DNA from: Brevibacillus composti
Lineage (GTDB): Bacteria; Bacillota; Bacilli; Brevibacillales; Brevibacillaceae
Length of the DNA stretch: 64,000 nt
NCBI RefSeq assembly: GCF_016406105.1
Contig: NZ_CP066308.1
Location: forward strand, 3,672,001 to 3,736,000
Direction of reading: 5' to 3'
Positions 32,335 through 39,685 of the stretch are shown here, piece after piece (position 1 is the stretch's first letter; every line of letters begins with the position of its first letter). Under the pieces are notes generated by a model. It was not told the DNA's origin. It saw nothing but the letters and a program-made list of their open reading frames with translations, and ran no database searches. Position numbers and translations under genes: made by a program.

Positions 32335-33591
32335 ATGACGCTGCTACGAAATCGCGTATTCGCCAAAATGTTCGCAGCCTACGGGCTCTCTACGCTGGGA
32401 GACTGGTTTGACTTCATCGCCTTGTCGATGCTGCTCGGCTACGTCTGGAAAGCGGAGCCGATGATGCTCGCCCTGGTTCCGCTTGCCTACGCGCTGCCCA
32501 GCGTGCTGTTCAGCCAGTTCGCCGGGATCGCCGCTGACCGCAGCAGCAAGCTGCGGGTGATGATCGGCACCGATTTGATCCGCGCGGTGTTGACGATCCT
32601 GTTGACCTTGGCTCCCAATCCCTGGTGGCTGCTCAGTCTCGTTCTGCTCCGCAGCACAGCCGAGATTTTCTACGCACCGGCCCATCAGGCGCTGACGAGA
32701 CATGTCGTGCCCGAAGAGCAGCTGCTCCAGGCCGCCTCCCTAAACGGCACGGTCTTTCAATCCGGCAAGCTGATCGGGCCGCTGCTCGGCGGAACCATCG
32801 TCGCCTTCACGTCGCCCACGGTCTGTCTAATCATCAATGCGATCAGCTTTTTGCTGTCAGCGGTCTGTCTCCTCTGGATCGGTCCGCTTCGGGAATCGGC
32901 GCCGCGTCAGGCGACACCTGCCGTGCAGCAGCCGGAGAAGACAAGCTGGCGGACTACCTGGAAGGACGGCTGGCGGATCCTGCTCACCAACCGGATTTTG
33001 CTGGTCAGCACTATTTTTTCACTGCTGGCCTTGGCTGCGATTCAACTGATCGATGCCCAGTTTGTGACGATTTTGCGCGAAAAGGCACCGGACCAGCCGC
33101 AATTATTGGGATATGTCGTCAGTACGATCGGGGTGGGCGCTTTGCTGGCGGTGACCTGGCTGTCTCGCAGGAAGGAGATCAAGTCGTATGGGTGGCTTTT
33201 AGGGGGAGGCGTGCTTTTGATCGGAATCATGGTAGCGGCAGCCGGCATGTATCAGCCGGAGAATGGCCCGCTGACGCTGCTCGGCGCAGCGCTCCTCGGG
33301 GGAGTCGGAACCGGTCTGACGTCCGTCGGCTCCAGCTTCCTGCGACAAAAAGAGACGCCAAAGGAAGCGATCGGCCGCGTCACGGGCATCCTCGATTCCC
33401 TGAGCAGCGCGATCTTTATTATCGCTCCGCTTTTGGGCGGATGGCTGGTCCAGAGCTGGGGTGTCAGCTTCAGTTTTCAGTGGATCGGGGTGCTGATTGG
33501 CATCATCGGCACCTGCGGCATCGTGCTGCAAAAATGGATTTGGCAAAGAGAAGAGGCCAAGAGAGGAGAAATGTCCCTTCCCGTTGAGTAA
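32335..33591 (+). CDS. MFS transporter (MFS_3 / multidrug type)
   Basis: 418 aa with 12 predicted transmembrane helices. The N terminus (FAKMFAAYGLSTLGDWFDFI) and loop AGIAADRSSKLRVMIGTDLI (motif A-like) with LRSTAEIFYAPAHQALTRHV are typical of the MFS_3 (enterobactin exporter/macrolide efflux-like) group. Substrate unknown. Its ribosome site is part of a terminator-like hairpin, hinting at conditional expression. It converges on the PilZ gene five bases away. Confidence 0.88.
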   Translation: MTLLRNRVFAKMFAAYGLSTLGDWFDFIALSMLLGYVWKAEPMMLALVPLAYALPSVLFSQFAGIAADRSSKLRVMIGTDLIRAVLTILLTLAPNPWWLLSLVLLRSTAEIFYAPAHQALTRHVVPEEQLLQAASLNGTVFQSGKLIGPLLGGTIVAFTSPTVCLIINAISFLLSAVCLLWIGPLRESAPRQATPAVQQPEKTSWRTTWKDGWRILLTNRILLVSTIFSLLALAAIQLIDAQFVTILREKAPDQPQLLGYVVSTIGVGALLAVTWLSRRKEIKSYGWLLGGGVLLIGIMVAAAGMYQPENGPLTLLGAALLGGVGTGLTSVGSSFLRQKETPKEAIGRVTGILDSLSSAIFIIAPLLGGWLVQSWGVSFSFQWIGVLIGIIGTCGIVLQKWIWQREEAKRGEMSLPVE

Positions 33592-33596
33592 ACGGC

Positions 33597-34214
33597 TCAG
33601 AGTTTCAGCTGGCGGCGCTCCTCCAGCTGTCTCTCCAGAATATACTTGCGCAGGGTGTGAAAATAGCGGGCTTGTATTCCAACTATTTTACAACCGTAAT
33701 AATAGCTCTCTTTGTCCTTGCGCTCATGGATGACCTGCAGTTCCGCCCGAACCACGCCGTCTTTTCGCTGGCGGCCGTACAGCTCGGTTGAAAAGATCAG
33801 CTGTTCTTCATGCGGGATCGGCTTGTCCGCGCGCAAGGCCACCCCTCCCAGACTCAGGTTGGTCAACTCCACCCTTTGGGTATAGATGGAAAAATTTCCT
33901 TGCCCGGGTACTGAGTTGCACTGAATCCAGGCATCCAGACTGACGTCAAAGCGGGGATAACGGCGCCTCTGTTCCCGATATTCGATCATGGTCGGGGAAT
34001 GGAAAAGAAACAGGCGGTTTTTCTCCTTGGCGATCACGACTGCTTCAAAATTGCTGATGGTCTCATAATTATCCGTCAGCAAACAGGGCAGCTGGTCGCC
34101 CACGGCAACCTCCAGGGCTTCCTGAAATACGACTTCAATCAGGTCTCCCTCCCCGTATGTAACGCTGCCTTCAAAAAATTGCTTCCCTTTTTTTATCTGC
34201 AAGAAGCTTTCCAT
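33597..34214 (-). CDS. PilZ domain c-di-GMP receptor (YpfA/DgrA-like)
   Basis: 205 aa. An N-terminal YcgR-like domain (residues 1-95: KGKQFFEGSVTYGEGDLIEV, LFLFHSPTMIEYREQ) precedes a PilZ domain. That domain has the c-di-GMP motifs RRRYPRF (RxxxR) and LTNLSLGGVAL ((D/N)xSxxG). In B. subtilis the equivalent YpfA slows flagellar motility when c-di-GMP is high. Monocistronic here, with no flagellar genes in the window. Confidence 0.88.
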   Translation of the reverse strand: MESFLQIKKGKQFFEGSVTYGEGDLIEVVFQEALEVAVGDQLPCLLTDNYETISNFEAVVIAKEKNRLFLFHSPTMIEYREQRRRYPRFDVSLDAWIQCNSVPGQGNFSIYTQRVELTNLSLGGVALRADKPIPHEEQLIFSTELYGRQRKDGVVRAELQVIHERKDKESYYYGCKIVGIQARYFHTLRKYILERQLEERRQLKL

Positions 34215-34329
34215 CTACTGTCTCCACCACTTCACAAAAAAATTTACTGCATGTTTCCAATCAGATGAAAGTGAGTCATTTCTTGAGGAAATAAGGTATA
34301 ATGGGAACATTGACAGATAGGAGGTTTCC

Positions 34330-34509
34330 ATGCCGATGAGTCGTTATCAATTCGTTACTCTGGCGCTAGCTCTTGGCGTAGCCGCCTGCTTCATCGGGGT
34401 TGGCATTGCGATTGGTGAGCGCAGCTCGCTCGGTGTCATAGGCGGAGTCCTTGGCGCCTGTGCCCTGATGGGATACGGTTTTTCCTACAAGCGGAAACAC
34501 ATGCGCTAG
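34330..34509 (+). CDS. DUF5325 / YlaF-like small membrane protein
   Basis: ATG 34330 follows AGGAGG by six bases; 59 aa. Two hydrophobic helices (FVTLALALGVAACFIGVGIA and LGVIGGVLGACALMGYGF) are separated by IGERSS and followed by a basic tail KRKHMR. This is the pattern of YlaF/DUF5325. A TATAAT at about 34299-34304 may be its -10. Function unknown. Confidence 0.75.
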   Translation: MPMSRYQFVTLALALGVAACFIGVGIAIGERSSLGVIGGVLGACALMGYGFSYKRKHMR

Positions 34510-34519
34510 CTCTCGGATT

Positions 34520-35575
34520 CTACCTTCGCACGAGCAGGCTGTTTACGTAAAACAACAGGGATGGCAGTCCTTTGGCCTGCTTTAACAGCTGTCTGGCGAT
34601 CGTGTAAATGCGCGGCTGATTGCGGTTTACTTTGCGATCTACCAGGTAAAAGGCCACGAGACCATCCACAATCATACGGTGAAAAGCTGGATTGGGCAAG
34701 CCTTCGACGCTTGCCTTTGCTTGTTTGATAAAGTGCTGCAAGCGCTCGGTCGCCTCCTGCTCGGAGCGGTAGTAGCTGACGAAGTTCAGATCGCCGCCGA
34801 GCCTGTCCTCCTCCAGGTCGATCAGGTAGTCCAGCAGGATATGCAATCCGCTGATCCAGGGAAAGTAGGCTTGATTGACAGCGGCAATCTCTTCATCCGC
34901 TACCTCTTTTTCCGTCGCCATGCAGAACAAGGCGAAGATGTTGATCGTCGAGCCCGTCACGGCCGCGAATTCCTGCCAGAAAAGCCCCTCGTTTTCGCTC
35001 TTATGTTCCTCCCACCACGAGAGCAGCCGTGCCTCCCGCTGATCGTGAGCAATATGCTTGTACACCTGCAGGTCACTATAGAGACAGGATAGTCTCAGGA
35101 CATGCGGCTTGATTTTTTCGTAGCCGGGCAATTGGGCCGCATACCGCTGGCAAGCGAGCACCAGTTCCGCCAGAAATCCCCCGTCGTCCTTTTCATCCCG
35201 GTATTGGTAGTAGTCCCGAAGCGGAGCCCCCGGCGTCAAAGCGTCCTGCATCGACACATGCAGCTGGCGAAAGTCCACGGGGTCCAGCGACGTGCTCCGA
35301 TCGCAGAGATTGTCGAGATAGTCGCTGATCGTCTGGTACGCCACAATCAGCGGCACGATGACCTCCGCGTGAGGAATCACCTGTGTCGCGTATACCGATC
35401 CGCCCTGGCAATGAAATTTTTTACTCTCCATGCTGGCCATCGCCTGCTTGCGCAATTCCGGATCATCGATTCTTTGCGCCCGCTCGTACCAGGCACCGAA
35501 CTCCCGCTCCAAGACGGGCTGTATATGGCGATACATCCGATACAGTAATTGCCACGGATGTCGTAGCTCTCTCAC
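34520..35575 (-). CDS. ytpB: tetraprenyl-beta-curcumene synthase (YtpB, DUF2600)
   Basis: GTG 35575 is set by AGGAGG seven bases upstream. About 351 aa, all alpha-helical. Characteristic stretches are HCQGGSVYATQVIPHAEVIV, FIVAYQTISDYLDNLCDRS-type (here LIVAYQTISDYLDNLCDRST), HVLRLSCLYSDLQVYKH and LLDYLIDLEEDRLGGDLNFV. The Asp-rich DYLDN and DYLIDLEED resemble the Mg-diphosphate sites of class I terpene synthases. YtpB makes C35 tetraprenyl-beta-curcumene in Bacillus, precursor of sesquarterpenes of spores. The heptaprenyl diphosphate synthase and downstream cyclase are not in the window. Confidence 0.9.
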   Translation of the reverse strand: MRELRHPWQLLYRMYRHIQPVLEREFGAWYERAQRIDDPELRKQAMASMESKKFHCQGGSVYATQVIPHAEVIVPLIVAYQTISDYLDNLCDRSTSLDPVDFRQLHVSMQDALTPGAPLRDYYQYRDEKDDGGFLAELVLACQRYAAQLPGYEKIKPHVLRLSCLYSDLQVYKHIAHDQREARLLSWWEEHKSENEGLFWQEFAAVTGSTINIFALFCMATEKEVADEEIAAVNQAYFPWISGLHILLDYLIDLEEDRLGGDLNFVSYYRSEQEATERLQHFIKQAKASVEGLPNPAFHRMIVDGLVAFYLVDRKVNRNQPRIYTIARQLLKQAKGLPSLLFYVNSLLVRR

Positions 35576-35724
35576 GTCATTCCCTCCTCGCCGGCAACAC
35601 TGTTGCACCCGTATCGCAAATCCAATAAGGCCTGTTGGGCGATGTTGGATTTCCTTCCCTTCAATAGAGATATCTTACCACAAATACCGGCCCGCTCCAA
35701 AAGGGATTGCTTCCTGCCCCACAG

Positions 35725-36645
35725 TTATCCCAACAAGCGTTTTGCTTCCAGATACAGCACGTAGATGAACTTTTTTGCGTTGATCCGGGTGGTGGACGGA
35801 GCCGATTCCACATGGTCCTCCAATTCCTTCATTCGTTTGCGGACTTCCGTAAAATCAAAGAAGGTAGAAGCGTAGTTCTCAAATTTGGGATTGGCGTAAT
35901 CGGTCAAACCGAGTGAGGCCAGATGGGAGAGCGCCTGGTAGATCGCCCGCCGCACCCGCTGCTCGGCCGCTTTTGCTTCCTTTTGCAGTTCGGTTTCGCT
36001 CGCCGCGTCGCCCAGCTTCTGGCGGGCGACGCGGAGAAAGATGTCTTTTAAAGAAGGGAACTTGTAATCCCCGGCAGCTACCTTCTCTTCCCGGTGCAGG
36101 CAGCCAAGCATCTCCAGCAGGTCTTTGCTGCCGCTTTCCCCGATCATCCCCAGCTCTGTGAGCAAAAACTTTCCGGGGGTCTGGATCGTTTTTTCGGTAA
36201 AGGGCTGCTCCTTCTTTTCTCGCGCCGCTCCCCCGCCCAGCACGCTGAGCGAGCGCTGGATGCCCTCGATCGATCGCTGCAAGAGGATCCGCTCCTGCAC
36301 TTTTTGCAGCACGCTCAAGACCTCCAGCCGATTGATCGGCTTCGTGATATAGTATTCGATACCGAGCGAGTAGGCCTCGGCGATCATTTCTTTGGACTCG
36401 ATCTGGGAGATCATCACGATGCGCCCCTCGAAGTCCCGCAGCTGCCGGATCGTCTCGATCCCATCCCGGTTGGGCATCAAGAGATCGATCAAAAGAATGT
36501 CTACCCTCTTCATGTGCAAGTAATCCGCATCGATTTGCGAGCCGTCCTCCGCTTCTCCCGCTACGACTCCCAGATCCGCGTCCTCGATGATCTGCATCAG
36601 CATCGAGCGCACCGCCGGATCGTCATCTGTGATGAAGTATCGCAT
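35725..36645 (-). CDS. GlnL (YcbB)-type response regulator
   Basis: ATG 36645 has AAAGG eight bases upstream. Receiver domain (1-120): FITDDDPAVRSMLMQII, phospho-Asp in VDILLIDLLMPNRDGIE, Lys in YYITKPINRLEV. The rest is the YcbB domain: LLEMLGCLHREEKV, LKDIFLRVARQKLG, EQRVRRAIYQALSHLASLGL and ENYASTFFDFTEVRKRM, ending in YVLYLEAKRLLG. It is the same architecture as B. subtilis GlnL, which controls glutamine utilisation. Paired with the kinase gene just upstream. Its likely target is the divergent TRAP operon. Confidence 0.88.
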   Translation of the reverse strand: MRYFITDDDPAVRSMLMQIIEDADLGVVAGEAEDGSQIDADYLHMKRVDILLIDLLMPNRDGIETIRQLRDFEGRIVMISQIESKEMIAEAYSLGIEYYITKPINRLEVLSVLQKVQERILLQRSIEGIQRSLSVLGGGAAREKKEQPFTEKTIQTPGKFLLTELGMIGESGSKDLLEMLGCLHREEKVAAGDYKFPSLKDIFLRVARQKLGDAASETELQKEAKAAEQRVRRAIYQALSHLASLGLTDYANPKFENYASTFFDFTEVRKRMKELEDHVESAPSTTRINAKKFIYVLYLEAKRLLG

Positions 36646-36649
36646 ACTA

Positions 36650-37933
36650 TCAACCTTTCTGGACAAGATTAGCGATCGGCAAACGAATCCTGAAGACAGT
36701 CGAATACCCCTCTGTACCTTCCAATAACTCTACCTGCCCCTTCAGGTTTTCCACGACTTCCTTTACATAAGAAAGCCCAATTCCCGTCGACGGATTTCCG
36801 GACACGTCGTACTTGGTCGTAAAGCCGGGCATGAACAAGAGCTCGCGATCCCGGACGACGATTCCCGGACCATCGTCTTTCACCGTAAACAGAAAGTCCT
36901 TGTCCGCGTCCAGCTTGACCTCGATGGCGATCGTGCCGCGCTCGCGAATGGCCTCTACCGCATTGGCCACCAGATTGTTCAGGAGAGACAAGGTCGTAAA
37001 GATATGGCAAGCGAGGTAAGGAGACCCCACCTGATGCGTAAAGCTGATGTCTTTGCCCAGCAGCCTGGCGTACTTTTCATTCGCCCGCACGACGACTTTC
37101 ATCAGTTCGCCCAGCGGCATGTAATCGCGGTCATTCTCATCGGAGATCAGCTTGGATAAGCCTGCAAAGATCCGCTGATTGTCCTTTTTCACTTCATGGA
37201 CCTGCCCGGCGATCCGCAGGGCTTGCCGCGCATACTCCTCCCCCTGCCCGCCGGCCTCATCCTGCTTCAACTGGCGGTAGAGCTCGTAGCAGTCCCGGGT
37301 GATTTCCTCCACGTCCTGAAGCGTCTTCTTCAGATGAATCGATTCCTCGTATAGATTGGAGACCAGCATGAGCATGTGCTCATTTCGCACCCGCTGCTGC
37401 TCCTCCATCCACTTGGCCTGCCGAAGCTGAATCATGTTGAAGAAGCTGAGGACGAAGAAACTGCGGATCAGCGCGATGACCGCGACCGGACTGATCACTT
37501 CCCACTGAAAGATGGCGTGCCAGTGAGGGGATCGAAATGCCAGCTCCACCAGATTGGCGGCGATCTCGGCTACCGTCGCCAGAATCCCGACGAGAAGCGG
37601 GAACTGGTGAAGCTGATTGACGCGGGCCAGTGAAAAGATCAGCGAAAAGGTCACGTAAAAGAAAAAAGCAGGAAAATGCATCTGAACAGAGGAGACCAGG
37701 TCAAATGACTCGTAGGTGAGCCAGTCCAGCCCCAGCCGAAACAACACGACGGCCAGTCCTGTCAGCGTGCCCGTGAGATACGCAGGGATTTTGCGCAGCC
37801 ACAGCAAAAAAAAGAAAAACGCCGTCGTTCCAAAACTGATGCGAAAGTCATCCTGGAAGGGATGAAACTTCAACTCGCCCGCGATGGGAACGGCCAAAAG
37901 CATCACTAGCAAAATATACAAGCTTTCTCTCAT
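36650..37933 (-). CDS. GlnK (YcbA)-type sensor histidine kinase
   Basis: 427 aa. Five to six N-terminal transmembrane helices (LYILLVMLLAVPIAGELKF, HFPAFFFYVTFSLIFSLARV) form a membrane sensor. A coiled-coil-like linker (KWMEEQQRVRNEHM) follows. The catalytic domain has N-box LLNNLVANAVEAI, G1 VKDDGPGIV, F FTTKYDVSGNPSTGIGLSY. The H-box is not canonical; a His in QVHEVKKDNQRIFAGLSKLI fits the GHK/SpoOB-like class. This matches GlnK/DctS-type kinases. Its stop is four bases before the regulator's start. Confidence 0.85.
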   Translation of the reverse strand: MRESLYILLVMLLAVPIAGELKFHPFQDDFRISFGTTAFFFFLLWLRKIPAYLTGTLTGLAVVLFRLGLDWLTYESFDLVSSVQMHFPAFFFYVTFSLIFSLARVNQLHQFPLLVGILATVAEIAANLVELAFRSPHWHAIFQWEVISPVAVIALIRSFFVLSFFNMIQLRQAKWMEEQQRVRNEHMLMLVSNLYEESIHLKKTLQDVEEITRDCYELYRQLKQDEAGGQGEEYARQALRIAGQVHEVKKDNQRIFAGLSKLISDENDRDYMPLGELMKVVVRANEKYARLLGKDISFTHQVGSPYLACHIFTTLSLLNNLVANAVEAIRERGTIAIEVKLDADKDFLFTVKDDGPGIVVRDRELLFMPGFTTKYDVSGNPSTGIGLSYVKEVVENLKGQVELLEGTEGYSTVFRIRLPIANLVQKG

Positions 37934-37970
37934 AATCGTCCGCTTTCTTTGTCGAATGATTTTGATATCT

Positions 37971-38010
37971 ATTTTACTATACTTTTCTATAGTTTTTTGT
38001 AGTTTTTTAT
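37971..38010. promoter_or_regulatory. four 10-bp direct repeats, candidate GlnL-like binding site
   Basis: ATTTTACTAT, ACTTTTCTAT, AGTTTTTTGT and AGTTTTTTAT stand in exact 10-bp phase between the kinase gene and the TRAP operon. One repeat per helical turn puts all on the same DNA face. B. subtilis GlnL recognises a direct repeat of TTTTGT type. The downstream TRAP promoter (TATGAT near 38065, no good -35) looks activator-dependent. Confidence 0.7.
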
Positions 38011-38127
38011 AGGTATGCGCTTACACTGCTAGATGGTAGTTCCTTTGTCCTCGCAAAAATCGTGTATGATTGCGATGACCAGGGACTATAGGAAATGTAA
38101 AGAAAATTATCGTAAGGGGGATTTTTC

Positions 38128-39147
38128 ATGAAAAAACGCAGTCTCCTTCTCTCTCTGGCGCTGCTCCTGACAGCATCGCTCGTAACAGCCTGTGGCGGCG
38201 GTGGCGGCAACAGTGCAGGCGGCAACAGCGGCGGTACAGGGAGCAACGGCGGAAGTGCAGCCGAAAGCAACGATCCGTCCCAGCTGATCATCGCAACGGG
38301 CGGTACCGGCGGAACTTACTATCCGCTTGGCGGCGGTATGGCTGACCTGATCGGCAAAAACGCCGGCGTCACCGCTACTGCACAAGCAACAGGCGCTTCT
38401 GCTGAAAACATCCGTCTGATTCGCGACAAAAAGGCTGATATCGCTTTCACGCAAAGCGACATCGCTGACTACGCGAGCAAAGGCGAAAACATGTTTGCGC
38501 AAGACGGCAAAATCGACTCTTTCCAAGCGATGGGTTCTCTGTACAATGAGACCATCCAAATCGTGGTATCCAGCGACAGCAACATCAGCAGCGTAGCTGA
38601 CCTGAAAGGCAAGCGCGTCTCTGTAGGCGCTCCTGGAAGCGGCACCGAGATGAACGCGCAGCAAATCCTGGAAATGTATGACCTGAAATTTGAAGACCTG
38701 CAACTGCAGCGCCTCTCCTTCGCTGACTCCGCGAAAGCGATTCAAGACGGCAAGCTGGATGCAGCATTCCAAACAGCTGGTACGCCAACTGCTGCCATTA
38801 CCGAATTGGCTGCTACCAAAGGCGTGAAAATCATCCCGGTCGATGCTGACAAGATCGATGCGCTGATCGCAAAATATCCGTTCTATGTAAAGACCACCAT
38901 TCCGGCTAACACCTACACGACTGTTCCGGAAGAAATCAATACCGTATCTGTAAAAGCGATGCTCGTTATCCGTGCTGACCTGAGCGAAGATCTGGTCTAC
39001 AAGGCAACCAAAGCCATTTTCGAAAACACGGACAAACTGGGCCATGCAAAAGCGAAAGAAATCACGATCGAAGAAGGACTTGCTGGTGTGAGCTTGCCGG
39101 TTCACCCTGGTGCGAAGAAATTCTTTGAAGAAAAAGGCGTAAAATAA
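38128..39147 (+). CDS. TAXI family TRAP transporter substrate-binding lipoprotein
   Basis: AAGGGGG precedes ATG 38128. Lipoprotein signal ends LVTACGGGGG, followed by a Gly/Ser/Asn linker. The TAXI-type fold shows IIATGGTGGTYYPLGGGMAD, VTATAQATGASAENIRLIRD, DIAFTQSDIADYA, GKRVSVGAPGSGTEMNAQQI and an ending LPVHPGAKKFFEEKGV, all hallmark of the family. TAXI proteins bind acidic solutes such as glutamate, glutamine or 2-oxoglutarate. With a GlnKL-like regulator, glutamate/glutamine is a reasonable guess. Confidence 0.94.
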   Translation: MKKRSLLLSLALLLTASLVTACGGGGGNSAGGNSGGTGSNGGSAAESNDPSQLIIATGGTGGTYYPLGGGMADLIGKNAGVTATAQATGASAENIRLIRDKKADIAFTQSDIADYASKGENMFAQDGKIDSFQAMGSLYNETIQIVVSSDSNISSVADLKGKRVSVGAPGSGTEMNAQQILEMYDLKFEDLQLQRLSFADSAKAIQDGKLDAAFQTAGTPTAAITELAATKGVKIIPVDADKIDALIAKYPFYVKTTIPANTYTTVPEEINTVSVKAMLVIRADLSEDLVYKATKAIFENTDKLGHAKAKEITIEEGLAGVSLPVHPGAKKFFEEKGVK

Positions 39148-39154
39148 ACACCTT

Positions 39155-39685
39155 ATGCTTCACAGAAAACAACCTGGTAGCGGGAAAGGGCGGACCTCGT
39201 TCCGCCTTTTCTCCTTACTTTTGTTGATCGCTGTCCTTTCTATTCTTATCATCCCCCTTTTTCCGACTCTAGTCATCCGGGACAATGAGACGAACCGGAT
39301 CGTCTGGAGCAGCCGAATCGAAGAAAACAGCACCTTTCAGATCCGTTGGACTCATTCCATTCACCGCTCTCCCGTGGTGGAGACTTACCTCATCCAAAAC
39401 GGGCAGATTCTCTTATCCGAATTGACTTTTCAGGATTACGGCATCGGCATGGAAAGCGAGTTGGCTCCCGGTGAACAGCTGATCAGTCAAGACGGCCAAT
39501 TTCGCATCGTCAATATGAATCGCGTATTCCCTGCCCTGCACCTGTTCATCGGTCAGGTGAGGGCTAATCATACACTGCTTTTCGCTGGAGGGGAAATACC
39601 GCTCGCCAGCCTGGATCAGCCGGGAGCGGCCGTTACCATTCAAGTGGAGAAGCGTTCCATTTTGAATGAGATTGGAGGGTACTAG
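39155..39685 (+). CDS. DUF1850 protein, small TRAP-associated component
   Basis: 176 aa, starting seven bases after the binding-protein gene and ending directly at the permease ATG. One N-terminal membrane anchor (LFSLLLLIAVLSILIIPLF), then an extracytoplasmic beta-rich domain with RWTHSIHRSPVVETY, the DUF1850 signature. DUF1850 genes recur between TAXI and fused DctQM genes, so a role in assembly or gating of the transporter is inferred. The ribosome site is weak, suggesting coupling to the upstream gene. Confidence 0.85.
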   Translation: MLHRKQPGSGKGRTSFRLFSLLLLIAVLSILIIPLFPTLVIRDNETNRIVWSSRIEENSTFQIRWTHSIHRSPVVETYLIQNGQILLSELTFQDYGIGMESELAPGEQLISQDGQFRIVNMNRVFPALHLFIGQVRANHTLLFAGGEIPLASLDQPGAAVTIQVEKRSILNEIGGY

